A stretch of 64,000 nucleotides of DNA from JAIUNP01 sp020161975. Its GTDB lineage: Bacteria > Pseudomonadota > Alphaproteobacteria > Rhizobiales > Beijerinckiaceae. The stretch is from NCBI GenBank assembly GCA_036745275.1, contig DAIOGK010000006.1, positions 1 through 64,000 on the forward strand, read 5' to 3'. Made by a program: the position numbers and the translations under genes. The notes beneath the pieces were generated by a model that saw nothing but the letters and a program-made list of their open reading frames with translations, had not been told where the DNA came from and did not search any database. Shown piece by piece: positions 24,890-32,469 of the stretch (positions within the stretch are counted from its first letter, which is position 1; every line of letters starts with the position of its first letter).

Positions 24890-26764
24890 CTATCCCACCT
24901 TCACGCGCACGCTTTCGCCTTCGGCAGCCTTCACGCGTTTCAGCGTTTCCTCGGCTTCGGTCGCCTCGCGCTGGCGGTTCCACATCTCAGCGTAGATGCC
25001 GCCCTGCTCCATCAGGTCCTGATGGCGGCCGCGCTCGGCGATATGACCGGCATCGAGCACAATGATTTCGTCGGCATTGATGACGGTGGAAAGACGATGC
25101 GCGATGACCAGCGTCGTCCGGTTGCGGCTGACGAGATCAAGCGCGCCCTGGATTTCACGTTCGGTGAAGGTGTCGAGGGCGCTCGTCGCCTCGTCGAGGA
25201 TGAGGATCGGCGGGGCTTTCAGGATTGTCCGGGCGATGGCGACGCGCTGTTTTTCACCGCCGGAGAGCTTCAGCCCGCGCTCGCCCACCTGCGAATCGTA
25301 CCCTTCCGGCAACTGGCTGATGAAGTGGTCGATCTGCGCCAGCGACGCAGCGTTCTCGATGTCGGCCGGCTTCGCATCGGGGCGGCCATAGCCGATGTTG
25401 TAGCGGATCGTGTCATTGAACAGCACCGTATCCTGCGGCACCATGCCAATAGCGGCGCGGACGCTGGCCTGCGTCACTTCGCGGATATCCTGCCCGTCGA
25501 TGGTGATCCTGCCATCGTTGACATCGTAAAAGCGGAACATCAGCCGCGAGATGGTGGACTTTCCGGCGCCTGACGGGCCGACGATCGCCACCGTCTTGCC
25601 GGCGGGGACTTCGAAGCTGATGCCCTTGAGGATCGGACGCTCCGGCACATAGGCAAAGCGCACGTCATCGAAGCGCACGGCCCCTTCCTTCACGACGAGG
25701 GGCTTGGCGCCGGGCTTGTCCTGAACCTCGGCGCCCTGCGTCAGAATCGAGAACATATGCTCGATATCGACGATGTTCTGCTTGATCTCGCGATAGAGCA
25801 TTCCCATGAAATTCAGGGGCTGGGCGAGCTGGATCATCAACGCGTTGATCATCACGAAATGCCCGACGGAATTCTTGCCCGCCATCACATCGATGGCCGA
25901 CATGATCATGCATATGGCCAGCGCGATGGTGAAGATCACCGCCTGCCCCATGTTCAGCGTGGCGAGCGAGGAATAGGTCTTCACACTCGCCTTCTCGAAT
26001 CGCGCCATCGAAACGTCGTAGCGTGCGGTCTCGCGTGCCTCGGCGCCGAAATACTTCACTGTCTCGTAGTTCAGCAGCGAATCAACCGCCTTGGTGTTGG
26101 CTTCCGTGTCGCTCTCGTTCATCTGGCGGCGGATCTTGATACGCCAGTTGGTGGCGGCAATCGTGAACCAGAGATAGACGACGATCATCGCAATCACGAC
26201 CGCGACGTAGCGCCAGTCAAACTCGAAGGCGAAGACAACGATGACCATGAGGAACTCGACCGCCGTCGGCAGGCCGTTCATCATCACCATCCGCGCCAGA
26301 TCCTCGATGCCGGCACGCCCCCGTTCCAGCACGCGGGTCAGGCCGCCGGTCTTGCGCTCAAGATGAAAGCGCAGCGACAGCTTGTGCATGTGCTCGAAGG
26401 TGAGAATCGCCACCCGCCGTGCCGCGTGCATGGAGACGGGCGCAAAGATGCTTTCGCGAATCTGCGTGAAGACGATCATCAGGATGCGGACGACGCCATA
26501 GAGCACGGTGGCGAGCAGCGGCGCGCCGATCAGCACCGTCATGGAATCGCCGGAAATCTTGCCGCCGGAGGCGGCCACCATCGCATCCGTCGCCCATTTG
26601 AAGGTGTAGGGCATCAGCATCGTGAAGCCCTTGGCAACGAGAATCATCACCAGAGCGCCGGCGACGCGCAATTGCAGGTCCTTCCGGTCGTGTGGCCAGA
26701 GGTAAGGCCACAGGGCGCGGATGGTGTTGGCGAGGGTCGCCTTGTCCTTGGCGGGAGCGGTCAC
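24890..26764 (-). CDS. Atm1/HMT1-family ABC transporter
   Basis: A half-transporter of about 624 residues, of the Atm1 group, which exports glutathione-linked or persulfide compounds for Fe-S assembly and metal tolerance. Six membrane helices (about 30-310) include the diagnostic NYETVKYFGAEARE. The ATPase has Walker A GPSGAGKST (about 391), LSGGEKQRVAIAR (about 500), ILDEATSALD and IAHRLST. The start is uncertain. A GTG at 26764 (VTAPAKDKATL) fits family length. The frame stays open for about 280 more codons upstream, but that part is antisense to the divergent LOG gene and is not Atm1-like. Confidence 0.88.
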   Translation of the reverse strand: MTAPAKDKATLANTIRALWPYLWPHDRKDLQLRVAGALVMILVAKGFTMLMPYTFKWATDAMVAASGGKISGDSMTVLIGAPLLATVLYGVVRILMIVFTQIRESIFAPVSMHAARRVAILTFEHMHKLSLRFHLERKTGGLTRVLERGRAGIEDLARMVMMNGLPTAVEFLMVIVVFAFEFDWRYVAVVIAMIVVYLWFTIAATNWRIKIRRQMNESDTEANTKAVDSLLNYETVKYFGAEARETARYDVSMARFEKASVKTYSSLATLNMGQAVIFTIALAICMIMSAIDVMAGKNSVGHFVMINALMIQLAQPLNFMGMLYREIKQNIVDIEHMFSILTQGAEVQDKPGAKPLVVKEGAVRFDDVRFAYVPERPILKGISFEVPAGKTVAIVGPSGAGKSTISRLMFRFYDVNDGRITIDGQDIREVTQASVRAAIGMVPQDTVLFNDTIRYNIGYGRPDAKPADIENAASLAQIDHFISQLPEGYDSQVGERGLKLSGGEKQRVAIARTILKAPPILILDEATSALDTFTEREIQGALDLVSRNRTTLVIAHRLSTVINADEIIVLDAGHIAERGRHQDLMEQGGIYAEMWNRQREATEAEETLKRVKAAEGESVRVKVG

Positions 26765-26959
26765 GAATGAAGTCCGGGAGCTGGCGCCAAAGGCGCGGGG
26801 AATTGTTTTCAGATATAAGGATTGAGAGCGCTGCGTCCAAGCCGGTTCTGGAGCAATTCTAAAAAGTCCGCCATGCGCCGGTCGCGCCAACGCCGCCCCC
26901 AGCCGCCGGCCCCGGTCAATCGACTTGAAGCCGTCATGAAAACCGGATTCACTGTTGGA

Positions 26960-27547
26960 ATGACAGTGATTCACAACATCTGCGTCTATTGCGGTTCTGG
27001 CCTTGGACGCGATCCGATCTTTGAAGAAACGGCGCGGGCGCTCGGCAGCGCCATGGCGAAGGCGGGCATCGGGCTCGTTTATGGCGGCGGTTCGACCGGG
27101 CTGATGGGCACGGTGGCCCGCGCGGTTCTGGAGGGTGGCGGCCATGTCACCGGCATCATTCCGGGCTTCCTGCACAGCCGTGAAATCCGCTTCGAGGGTG
27201 CGAGCGAGATGATCGTGACCAACGACATGCACGAGCGCAAGCGGCTGATGTTCGAGCGGGCGGATGCCTTTGTCGCCCTGCCCGGCGGCGTCGGCACACT
27301 GGAAGAACTCGTCGAGCAGATGACCTGGGCCCAGCTCGGACAGCACGACAAGCCGATCCTGATTGCCGACATCGGCCATTTCTGGAAGCCGCTCCTGGTT
27401 CTGCTCGCCCATATGCGGGAGGCGGGCTTCATCCGGGAGGCCATGGAAGTGCATTACCTCGTGGCCGAGCGGGTGGGCGAAATCATCCCCATGCTTCGGC
27501 AGGCCGTTGCCACCAAGGCCGAGCGCCGGGGTGCGGTAGGCGCTTAA
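26960..27547 (+). CDS. LOG-family phosphoribohydrolase (TIGR00730)
   Basis: A 195-residue Rossmann-like protein of the lysine-decarboxylase-like/LOG family, which hydrolyses cytokinin riboside or other nucleoside 5'-monophosphates to base plus ribose 5-phosphate. It begins NICVYCGSGLGRDP and has GLVYGGGSTGLMG and the catalytic PGGVGTLEEL, plus the MHERKRLMFERADAF segment. The start MTVIHNICVY is chosen by family alignment; an ATG at 26936 is also possible. It is divergent from the Atm1 transporter. The true substrate is unknown. Confidence 0.85.
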   Translation: MTVIHNICVYCGSGLGRDPIFEETARALGSAMAKAGIGLVYGGGSTGLMGTVARAVLEGGGHVTGIIPGFLHSREIRFEGASEMIVTNDMHERKRLMFERADAFVALPGGVGTLEELVEQMTWAQLGQHDKPILIADIGHFWKPLLVLLAHMREAGFIREAMEVHYLVAERVGEIIPMLRQAVATKAERRGAVGA

Positions 27548-27560
27548 CCACCGCTTAACC
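27544..27560. promoter_or_regulatory. CtrA-type box TTAA-N7-TTAACC
   Basis: TTAA at 27544-27547 and TTAACC at 27555-27560 with exactly seven bases between: the consensus CtrA site of alphaproteobacteria. It lies 101 bases before the 52-residue membrane peptide gene and touches the stop codon of the LOG gene. A second pair of TTAA blocks (27594-27597 and 27606-27609, spacing eight) lies closer to the peptide gene. Confidence 0.5.
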
Positions 27561-27660
27561 CAAACGGCGCTTTCCGCCCCCGTTACCGATTGGTTAAAGC
27601 CCGACTTAACCATGGCGTTCTACGCTGTCCGCACCGGTCAGAAAACCGAGGAGGACTGCC

Positions 27661-27819
27661 ATGATCGCCCGCTTTCAATCGCTGACACGCTACACGGACC
27701 TGATCGCCCTGCTTGCGGCGCTCGTGCTGATGCTGGCCATGCTGGCGCGGGCACCGGCGCCATCAGCCCCCGGCTTTGATGGACGCGCGGGGATTGCGCC
27801 GCTCATCAAGACCGCCTGA
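27661..27819 (+). CDS. 52-residue single-span membrane peptide
   Basis: A short gene, ATG at 27661 to TGA at 27817-27819, 52 codons. It begins MIARFQSLTRYTDLIALL and has one hydrophobic helix at about 13-29 (LIALLAALVLMLAMLA), then a Pro/Ala-rich tail ending IAPLIKTA. A strong ribosome-binding site, GAGGAGG, lies seven bases upstream of the ATG, and CtrA-like TTAA boxes lie in the promoter region. No homologue that I recognise. The hydrophobic segment without a cleavage motif suggests an inner-membrane protein with the C-terminus outside. Confidence 0.6.
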   Translation: MIARFQSLTRYTDLIALLAALVLMLAMLARAPAPSAPGFDGRAGIAPLIKTA

Positions 27820-27897
27820 TCGCCAGCCGGATTGACCGGCGCAGGGGGAAGGGTAGACTTCCCCCGGGCGCTCAGGAGAAGCGCGGGAGGGGTGGGC

Positions 27898-28230
27898 ATG
27901 CGCGCTGTCACGATTCTGGTTCCAATTCTCGTTCTGGGGCTTGCCGGCCCTGCCATGGCGCAGCAGCGCAAAGCATCGGCAAAGCCGCCCGCCGCCATCA
28001 CGGTCTCCAATGCCCGCGCGGCCAGCCTCGTCACGCTTGCGCTGATGAAGGCTGACGGCAAAATCGTCGCGCGGCTCGCCAAACCCCTGGAGCCGGGCAA
28101 AAAGGCGACGCTTGCGATTGCCAAGGGCGCGACCTGTGCGCTTGAGGTCTCCGCCACTTTCGATGACGAGGCGGAGAACGCGACGCAAATCGACATCTGC
28201 AAGGACAAGGCGATCCGCTTTACCGACTGA
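27898..28230 (+). CDS. Small secreted protein of unknown function
   Basis: A 110-residue exported protein. Signal peptide MRAVTILVPILVLGLAGPAMA, cleavage before QQRKASAK. The mature part contains two cysteines (ATCALEV and IDICKD) that could pair, and a short beta-rich region (SLVTLALMKADGK, CALEVSATFDDE). The ATG at 27898 follows GGGAGGGGTGG, which decides the start. No domain recognised. It lies 78 bases after the 52-residue peptide and converges on cimA. Confidence 0.7.
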   Translation: MRAVTILVPILVLGLAGPAMAQQRKASAKPPAAITVSNARAASLVTLALMKADGKIVARLAKPLEPGKKATLAIAKGATCALEVSATFDDEAENATQIDICKDKAIRFTD

Positions 28231-28252
28231 TCGTCGGCAAAGGCGGGGCCGT

Positions 28253-29848
28253 TCAGCCCTTCACGCCATCGCGCATCAGCTTGTACTGGATCGAATCGGT
28301 CAACGCCTGGAACGACGCGTCGATGATGTTCGAACTGACGCCGACCGTGGTCCAGCTTTCGCCGGTCTCATCCTTGGATTCGACCAAAACGCGCGTCACC
28401 GCCTCGGTGCCGCCATCGAAGATACGGACGCGGAAATCGGTCAGTTCCAGCCCCTTGATGTGGTCCTGGTACTTGCCAAGATCCTTGCGCAGGGCCTTGT
28501 CGAGCGCATTGACCGGGCCATCGCCCTCGGCGGCGGAGAGGCGCGTGCGCCCGCCGATGTTCACCTTCACGATGGCTTCGGAAAAGGTGACGAGTTCCCC
28601 GTTGGCATTGAAGCGGCGCTCGACATTCACCTTGAAGCGCTCCACCCGGAAATAATCCGGCACGCGACCGAGAACCTTCTGCGCGAGCAGAAAGAACGAG
28701 GCGTCCGCCCCCTCGTAGGAATAGCCCACCGCCTCGCGCTCCTTCACCTCGTCCAAAAGACGCGAGAGGCGCGGATCGCCCTTTTCCACTTCGATGCCGA
28801 GTCGCTCCAGTTCAGCCACGACATTCGATTTTCCAGCCTGGGTCGAGACCAGCACCAGCCGGCGGTTGCCCACCGATTCCGGCGGCACATGCTCGTAGGT
28901 GCGCGGGTCTTTCAATACCGCGGAGGCGTGGATACCGGCCTTGGTCGCAAAGGCTGAGGCGCCGACATAGGGCGACTGGCGGCGGGGCTGACGGTTCAGC
29001 AACTCGTCGAACGCCCGCGACATATGGGTGAGATTTTCGAGCGCCTCGCGGGTGATGCCGGTTGTGAACCGGTCCGAAAGGTCGGGTTTCAGGCCGAAAT
29101 TGCCGATCAGCGTCACAAGATTGGCGTTGCCGCAGCGCTCGCCGAGGCCGTTCAGCGTGCCCTGGATCTGGCGGGCGCCAGCCATCACGGCGGCAATGGA
29201 ATTGGCCACCGCCTGCCCGGTATCGTCATGGGCATGGATGCCGAGATTCGCGCCGGGTATGACCCTGGCCACCTCTGACACAATGAGGCTCACCTCATGC
29301 GGCAGCGTGCCGCCGTTGGTATCGCACAGCACAACCCAGCGCGCGCCGGCCTCGAAAGCGGTTTTCGCACAGGCGAGCGCATAATCGGGGTTGGCCTTGT
29401 AGCCATCGAAGAAGTGCTCGCAATCAACCATCGGCTCGAAGCCCTTGGCAGCAGCGGTCCTCACGCTGTCGGCGATGCTTTCCAGGTTCTCTTCCAGCGT
29501 GCAGCCGAGCGCGACATGCACATGGTAGTCCCACGATTTCGCGACATAGCAGATGCCGTCCGCCTTCGCGGAAAGCAGGCCCGCAAGCCCCGGATCGTTG
29601 GAAGCCGAGACACCCGCGCGCTTGGTCATGCCGAAGCCGACGAACTTGGCCTTCGTGCCCGGATGTTCCTTGAAAAACGCCGTGTCGACCGGGTTGGCAC
29701 CGGGATAACCACCCTCGATGTAATCGACGCCGAGCTTGTCAAGCATGACGGCGACGACCTTTTTGTCCTGCAACGAGAAATCAACGCCGGTCGTCTGCGC
29801 GCCATCACGCAGGGTGGTATCGAAAAGGTAGACGCGTTCGCGTGTCAT
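28253..29848 (-). CDS. cimA: (R)-citramalate synthase
   Basis: CimA condenses pyruvate with acetyl-CoA to (R)-citramalate, giving 2-oxobutyrate for isoleucine without threonine. The 531-residue protein starts MTRERVYLFDTTLRDGAQ (HMGL-like catalytic motif at 8-17). It has HAHDDTGQAVANSIAA in the barrel and a C-terminal LeuA-type allosteric domain. Length and the GYPGANPVD segment fit the CimA/TIGR00977 group rather than LeuA. Its ATG overlaps the stop of the upstream GNAT gene as TAATG. Isoleucine feedback is likely from the allosteric domain. Confidence 0.9.
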   Translation of the reverse strand: MTRERVYLFDTTLRDGAQTTGVDFSLQDKKVVAVMLDKLGVDYIEGGYPGANPVDTAFFKEHPGTKAKFVGFGMTKRAGVSASNDPGLAGLLSAKADGICYVAKSWDYHVHVALGCTLEENLESIADSVRTAAAKGFEPMVDCEHFFDGYKANPDYALACAKTAFEAGARWVVLCDTNGGTLPHEVSLIVSEVARVIPGANLGIHAHDDTGQAVANSIAAVMAGARQIQGTLNGLGERCGNANLVTLIGNFGLKPDLSDRFTTGITREALENLTHMSRAFDELLNRQPRRQSPYVGASAFATKAGIHASAVLKDPRTYEHVPPESVGNRRLVLVSTQAGKSNVVAELERLGIEVEKGDPRLSRLLDEVKEREAVGYSYEGADASFFLLAQKVLGRVPDYFRVERFKVNVERRFNANGELVTFSEAIVKVNIGGRTRLSAAEGDGPVNALDKALRKDLGKYQDHIKGLELTDFRVRIFDGGTEAVTRVLVESKDETGESWTTVGVSSNIIDASFQALTDSIQYKLMRDGVKG

Positions 29849-30348
29849 TATGCCCTGCCCTGCGGCGCGGCGGCGCCGGTCAACGGTTTTTCCATCGTGG
29901 TGTTGCCCAGCCATTCGCCGTCAATCGCCACGGTATTGCGGCGCACGGGCGTAAAGCCACGCGCGGCAAAGAACGGCTGCGCCGTGTCGCTGACATCGGC
30001 GGTGAGTTTCGTCGCCCCCCGGGCGCCAGCCAGCTTCTCGAGCGCATCCATGATCAGCGTTGCCACCCCCTGCCGAATGAAATCGGGACGGGTGAACAGG
30101 AAGTCGATGTGGGTGTTGTCCTTCAGCGAGCCAAAGCCGACAACGCCCTCCTCCTCACCGGCGACGACCAGCGTGAGCGCCTTGGCCAGCCGATCGGCAA
30201 AGGCCTCGTCCTCGGCGCGGCTCATCCAGGCGGTGCGCTGGCCTTCCGAGTAATCGTCTTCGGTCAAAACCTCGACGGCGAGGCGAAAGACATCCGAAAC
30301 GTCTTCAAGATCGTTCGGAAGATAGGGGCGAAGTGTCGGGGCGCTCAT
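29848..30348 (-). CDS. GNAT family N-acetyltransferase
   Basis: A 166-residue acetyltransferase of the YafP-like group, with the N-terminal LRPYLPNDLEDVSDVF, the YSEGQRTAW motif, acetyl-CoA-binding RPDFIRQGVATLIMDALE, and a C-terminal FFAARGFTPVRRNT. The target (amino acid, small molecule or protein) is unknown. The start MSAPTL overlaps the cysS stop as ATGA, and its stop overlaps the cimA start, so it is coupled on both sides. Confidence 0.85.
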   Translation of the reverse strand: MSAPTLRPYLPNDLEDVSDVFRLAVEVLTEDDYSEGQRTAWMSRAEDEAFADRLAKALTLVVAGEEEGVVGFGSLKDNTHIDFLFTRPDFIRQGVATLIMDALEKLAGARGATKLTADVSDTAQPFFAARGFTPVRRNTVAIDGEWLGNTTMEKPLTGAAAPQGRA

Positions 30349-31754
30349 CGCTTCAACTCCCATGTCGTCACGGGCTGGCCATCGGCGCCCTTGCCGTCCT
30401 TCAGCGCGATGCCCAGCGCGGCGAGTTCGTCGCGGAGGCGATCACTTTCGGCAAAGTTCTTCGCGGCGCGCGCGGCGAGGCGGGCAGCGATGAGCGGCTC
30501 CACTTTGGCCGCGAGCGCAGCATCAACGGGCGCGGCGCCTGCGCCGATGGCCGCAAGATCGCAGGAAAAGCCGAGCAGTTTCAGTGTCGCGGCGAGTTTC
30601 GTTGTATCCGCGATGCGATGAAGTTCTGCAAAGGCGAGCGGCGTGTTCAGATCATCCGCCAGCGCGGCGACGACCTCATCGCTGATCGCGCCGGGCATCA
30701 CACCGGACACCTTCTCGTAGAGGCGCTTCAGCGTCGCTTCCGCTTCCTCCAGTCCCTTCACGGTCCAGTCGATCGGCTGGCGGTAGTGCGTGCGCAACAT
30801 GGCGAGGCGCAAAACCTCGCCCGGCCAGCGACGACCGCCGAAGGTGTCCGTCTCCAGCAACTGGTTGATGGTGATGAAGTTGCCGAGGCTCTTCGACATC
30901 TTCTGGCCTTCGACCTGCAAGAAGCCGTTGTGCAGCCAGACATTCGCCATCACTTCCTTGCCGGTGAAGCAGCAGGTCTGGGCAATCTCGTTCTCGTGGT
31001 GGGGGAAGATCAGGTCGAGTCCGCCGGCGTGAATGTCGAACACCTCGCCCAGCAGCGCGCCGGACATGGCCGAGCATTCGATATGCCAGCCGGGGCGGCC
31101 AAAGCCCCAGGGACTGTCCCAACCCGGCTCGGTCTCCGGATTCGAGGGTTTCCAGAGCACGAAATCGGTCGGGTCCTTCTTGTAGGGCGCTACTTCCACG
31201 CGCGCGCCGGCGATCATGTCGTCCATCGAGCGGCGTGAGAGACGGCCGTAGGCCGGCATCGAGGGCACATTGAAGAGCACATGCCCCTCCGCCGCATAGG
31301 CGTGGCCCTTCTCGATCAGCCCGGCGATCACCCGCACCATGTCGAGGGGACGGGTGCCATCGCAAACGTATTCGGTCGCGCGCGGCTCGTGGGTCGGCGG
31401 CAGAACGCCCAGCGCCGCTATGTCCGTGTGGAACTGCGCCGCCGTAACCCGCGTCAACTCGCGGATTTCCTCGTTGAGGCTCCGCTTCTTGGTCCACCGC
31501 TCGAAGGCGCGTGTATTGATCTTGTCGTCCACGTCCGTGATGTTGCGGACGTAGGTGACGTGGCTCTCGCCGTAAAAGTGGCGCAGCAGGCGAAACAGCA
31601 CGTCAAAGACGATGACGGGCCGCGCATTGCCGATATGGGCGAAATCATAGACCGTGGGGCCGCAGGCATACATGCGCACATTGGCCGGGTCGATCGGCAC
31701 AAAATCCGCCTTTTCGCGAGTCAGGGTATTCGTCAGCTTCAGCGTTGCCGCCAT
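30345..31754 (-). CDS. cysS: Cysteinyl-tRNA synthetase
   Basis: CysS charges tRNA-Cys. The 469-residue class I enzyme has the zinc-ligand Cys31 in YACGPTVYD, the HIGN at 40-43 (variant of HIGH), and KMSKSLGN at about 285, with GWHIECSAM and HHENEIAQ in the zinc site. The start MAATLKLTNT is set by the family; about 40 upstream codons are not conserved. It heads a coupled unit cysS-GNAT-cimA. The upstream gap 31755-32081 (327 bases) is mostly low-complexity promoter DNA, and I see no gene in it. Confidence 0.96.
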   Translation of the reverse strand: MAATLKLTNTLTREKADFVPIDPANVRMYACGPTVYDFAHIGNARPVIVFDVLFRLLRHFYGESHVTYVRNITDVDDKINTRAFERWTKKRSLNEEIRELTRVTAAQFHTDIAALGVLPPTHEPRATEYVCDGTRPLDMVRVIAGLIEKGHAYAAEGHVLFNVPSMPAYGRLSRRSMDDMIAGARVEVAPYKKDPTDFVLWKPSNPETEPGWDSPWGFGRPGWHIECSAMSGALLGEVFDIHAGGLDLIFPHHENEIAQTCCFTGKEVMANVWLHNGFLQVEGQKMSKSLGNFITINQLLETDTFGGRRWPGEVLRLAMLRTHYRQPIDWTVKGLEEAEATLKRLYEKVSGVMPGAISDEVVAALADDLNTPLAFAELHRIADTTKLAATLKLLGFSCDLAAIGAGAAPVDAALAAKVEPLIAARLAARAAKNFAESDRLRDELAALGIALKDGKGADGQPVTTWELKR

Positions 31755-32081
31755 GGTCGTCTCCGATGGTCGCAGAAAGTCCTCGCCGGCCCGGCGGGTC
31801 CCTCTTCCTCTGGTTTTTGGGAGAACGAGACGGCGCGGGCCAGCAATGAGTGCTAGCTGCAAATAATCCCGCAAATGATCGCAATCGCGCGCGTCGTCAT
31901 GCCTTTTCCATGCGGCTTTCCGCGAGTTCCGTCAAGTGACTTGCAATTCGCCGGCTGATGCTGCATTGCAACACCCGACTTAGTTTCTAAATGAGCATAA
32001 AAGGTTTGCCACCTTTTAGCCATTTCTTCACCTTTCCTGCGCAGCTTGATCTGATCGACTGCACTATCCCGGGACTGCCGC

Positions 32082-32378
32082 ATGCTCCGCCTGACCGTTC
32101 TTGCCTTTGCCCTTTCTGCAATTTGTGTTCCGCTGTTTGCGGCCCAAACCGAGATCAAAAGGAAGGAATTCGTGATTGATGGCGACGATGGCTATGGCAC
32201 CTCCGACTGCCTGACCACGGGTTCGGCCTGCGGCAAGATCGTTGCGGATGCATGGTGCGAATCAAAAGGCTTTGCCAAGGCTGTGGCCTATCGCGTGGCC
32301 GAGGCAGGCGATGTCACCCACAGCACCAGCCGCGCGCGGGCGGTCAGATCAGCTTTTGTGATTTCCTGCGCGGAATAG
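32082..32378 (+). CDS. Small secreted Cys-containing protein
   Basis: A 98-residue protein with signal peptide MLRLTVLAFALSAICVPLFA (cleavage near AAQT) and a mature body with four cysteines: SDC, SAC, WCESKG and the penultimate ISCAE. A segment near CGKIVADAWC resembles small exported proteins I recall from Hyphomicrobiales, but I cannot assign a function. The ribosome-binding site is weak (GGGAC). It precedes the MscS gene on the same strand by about 90 bases. Confidence 0.6.
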   Translation: MLRLTVLAFALSAICVPLFAAQTEIKRKEFVIDGDDGYGTSDCLTTGSACGKIVADAWCESKGFAKAVAYRVAEAGDVTHSTSRARAVRSAFVISCAE

Positions 32379-32469
32379 CGCCCGTTCCTTCAACGTTACG
32401 ATTTTGAGTCGCTGATTTTCGGCGAGTGTGCGAGAACTTGGCCGTTGTAAAAATGGTCGGGTCCTTCTC

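Noticed and set aside
26765..27613. N-terminal extension of the Atm1 transporter to 907 residues
   Set aside because: This part is antisense to the LOG gene, has no transporter similarity and would make the protein far too long.
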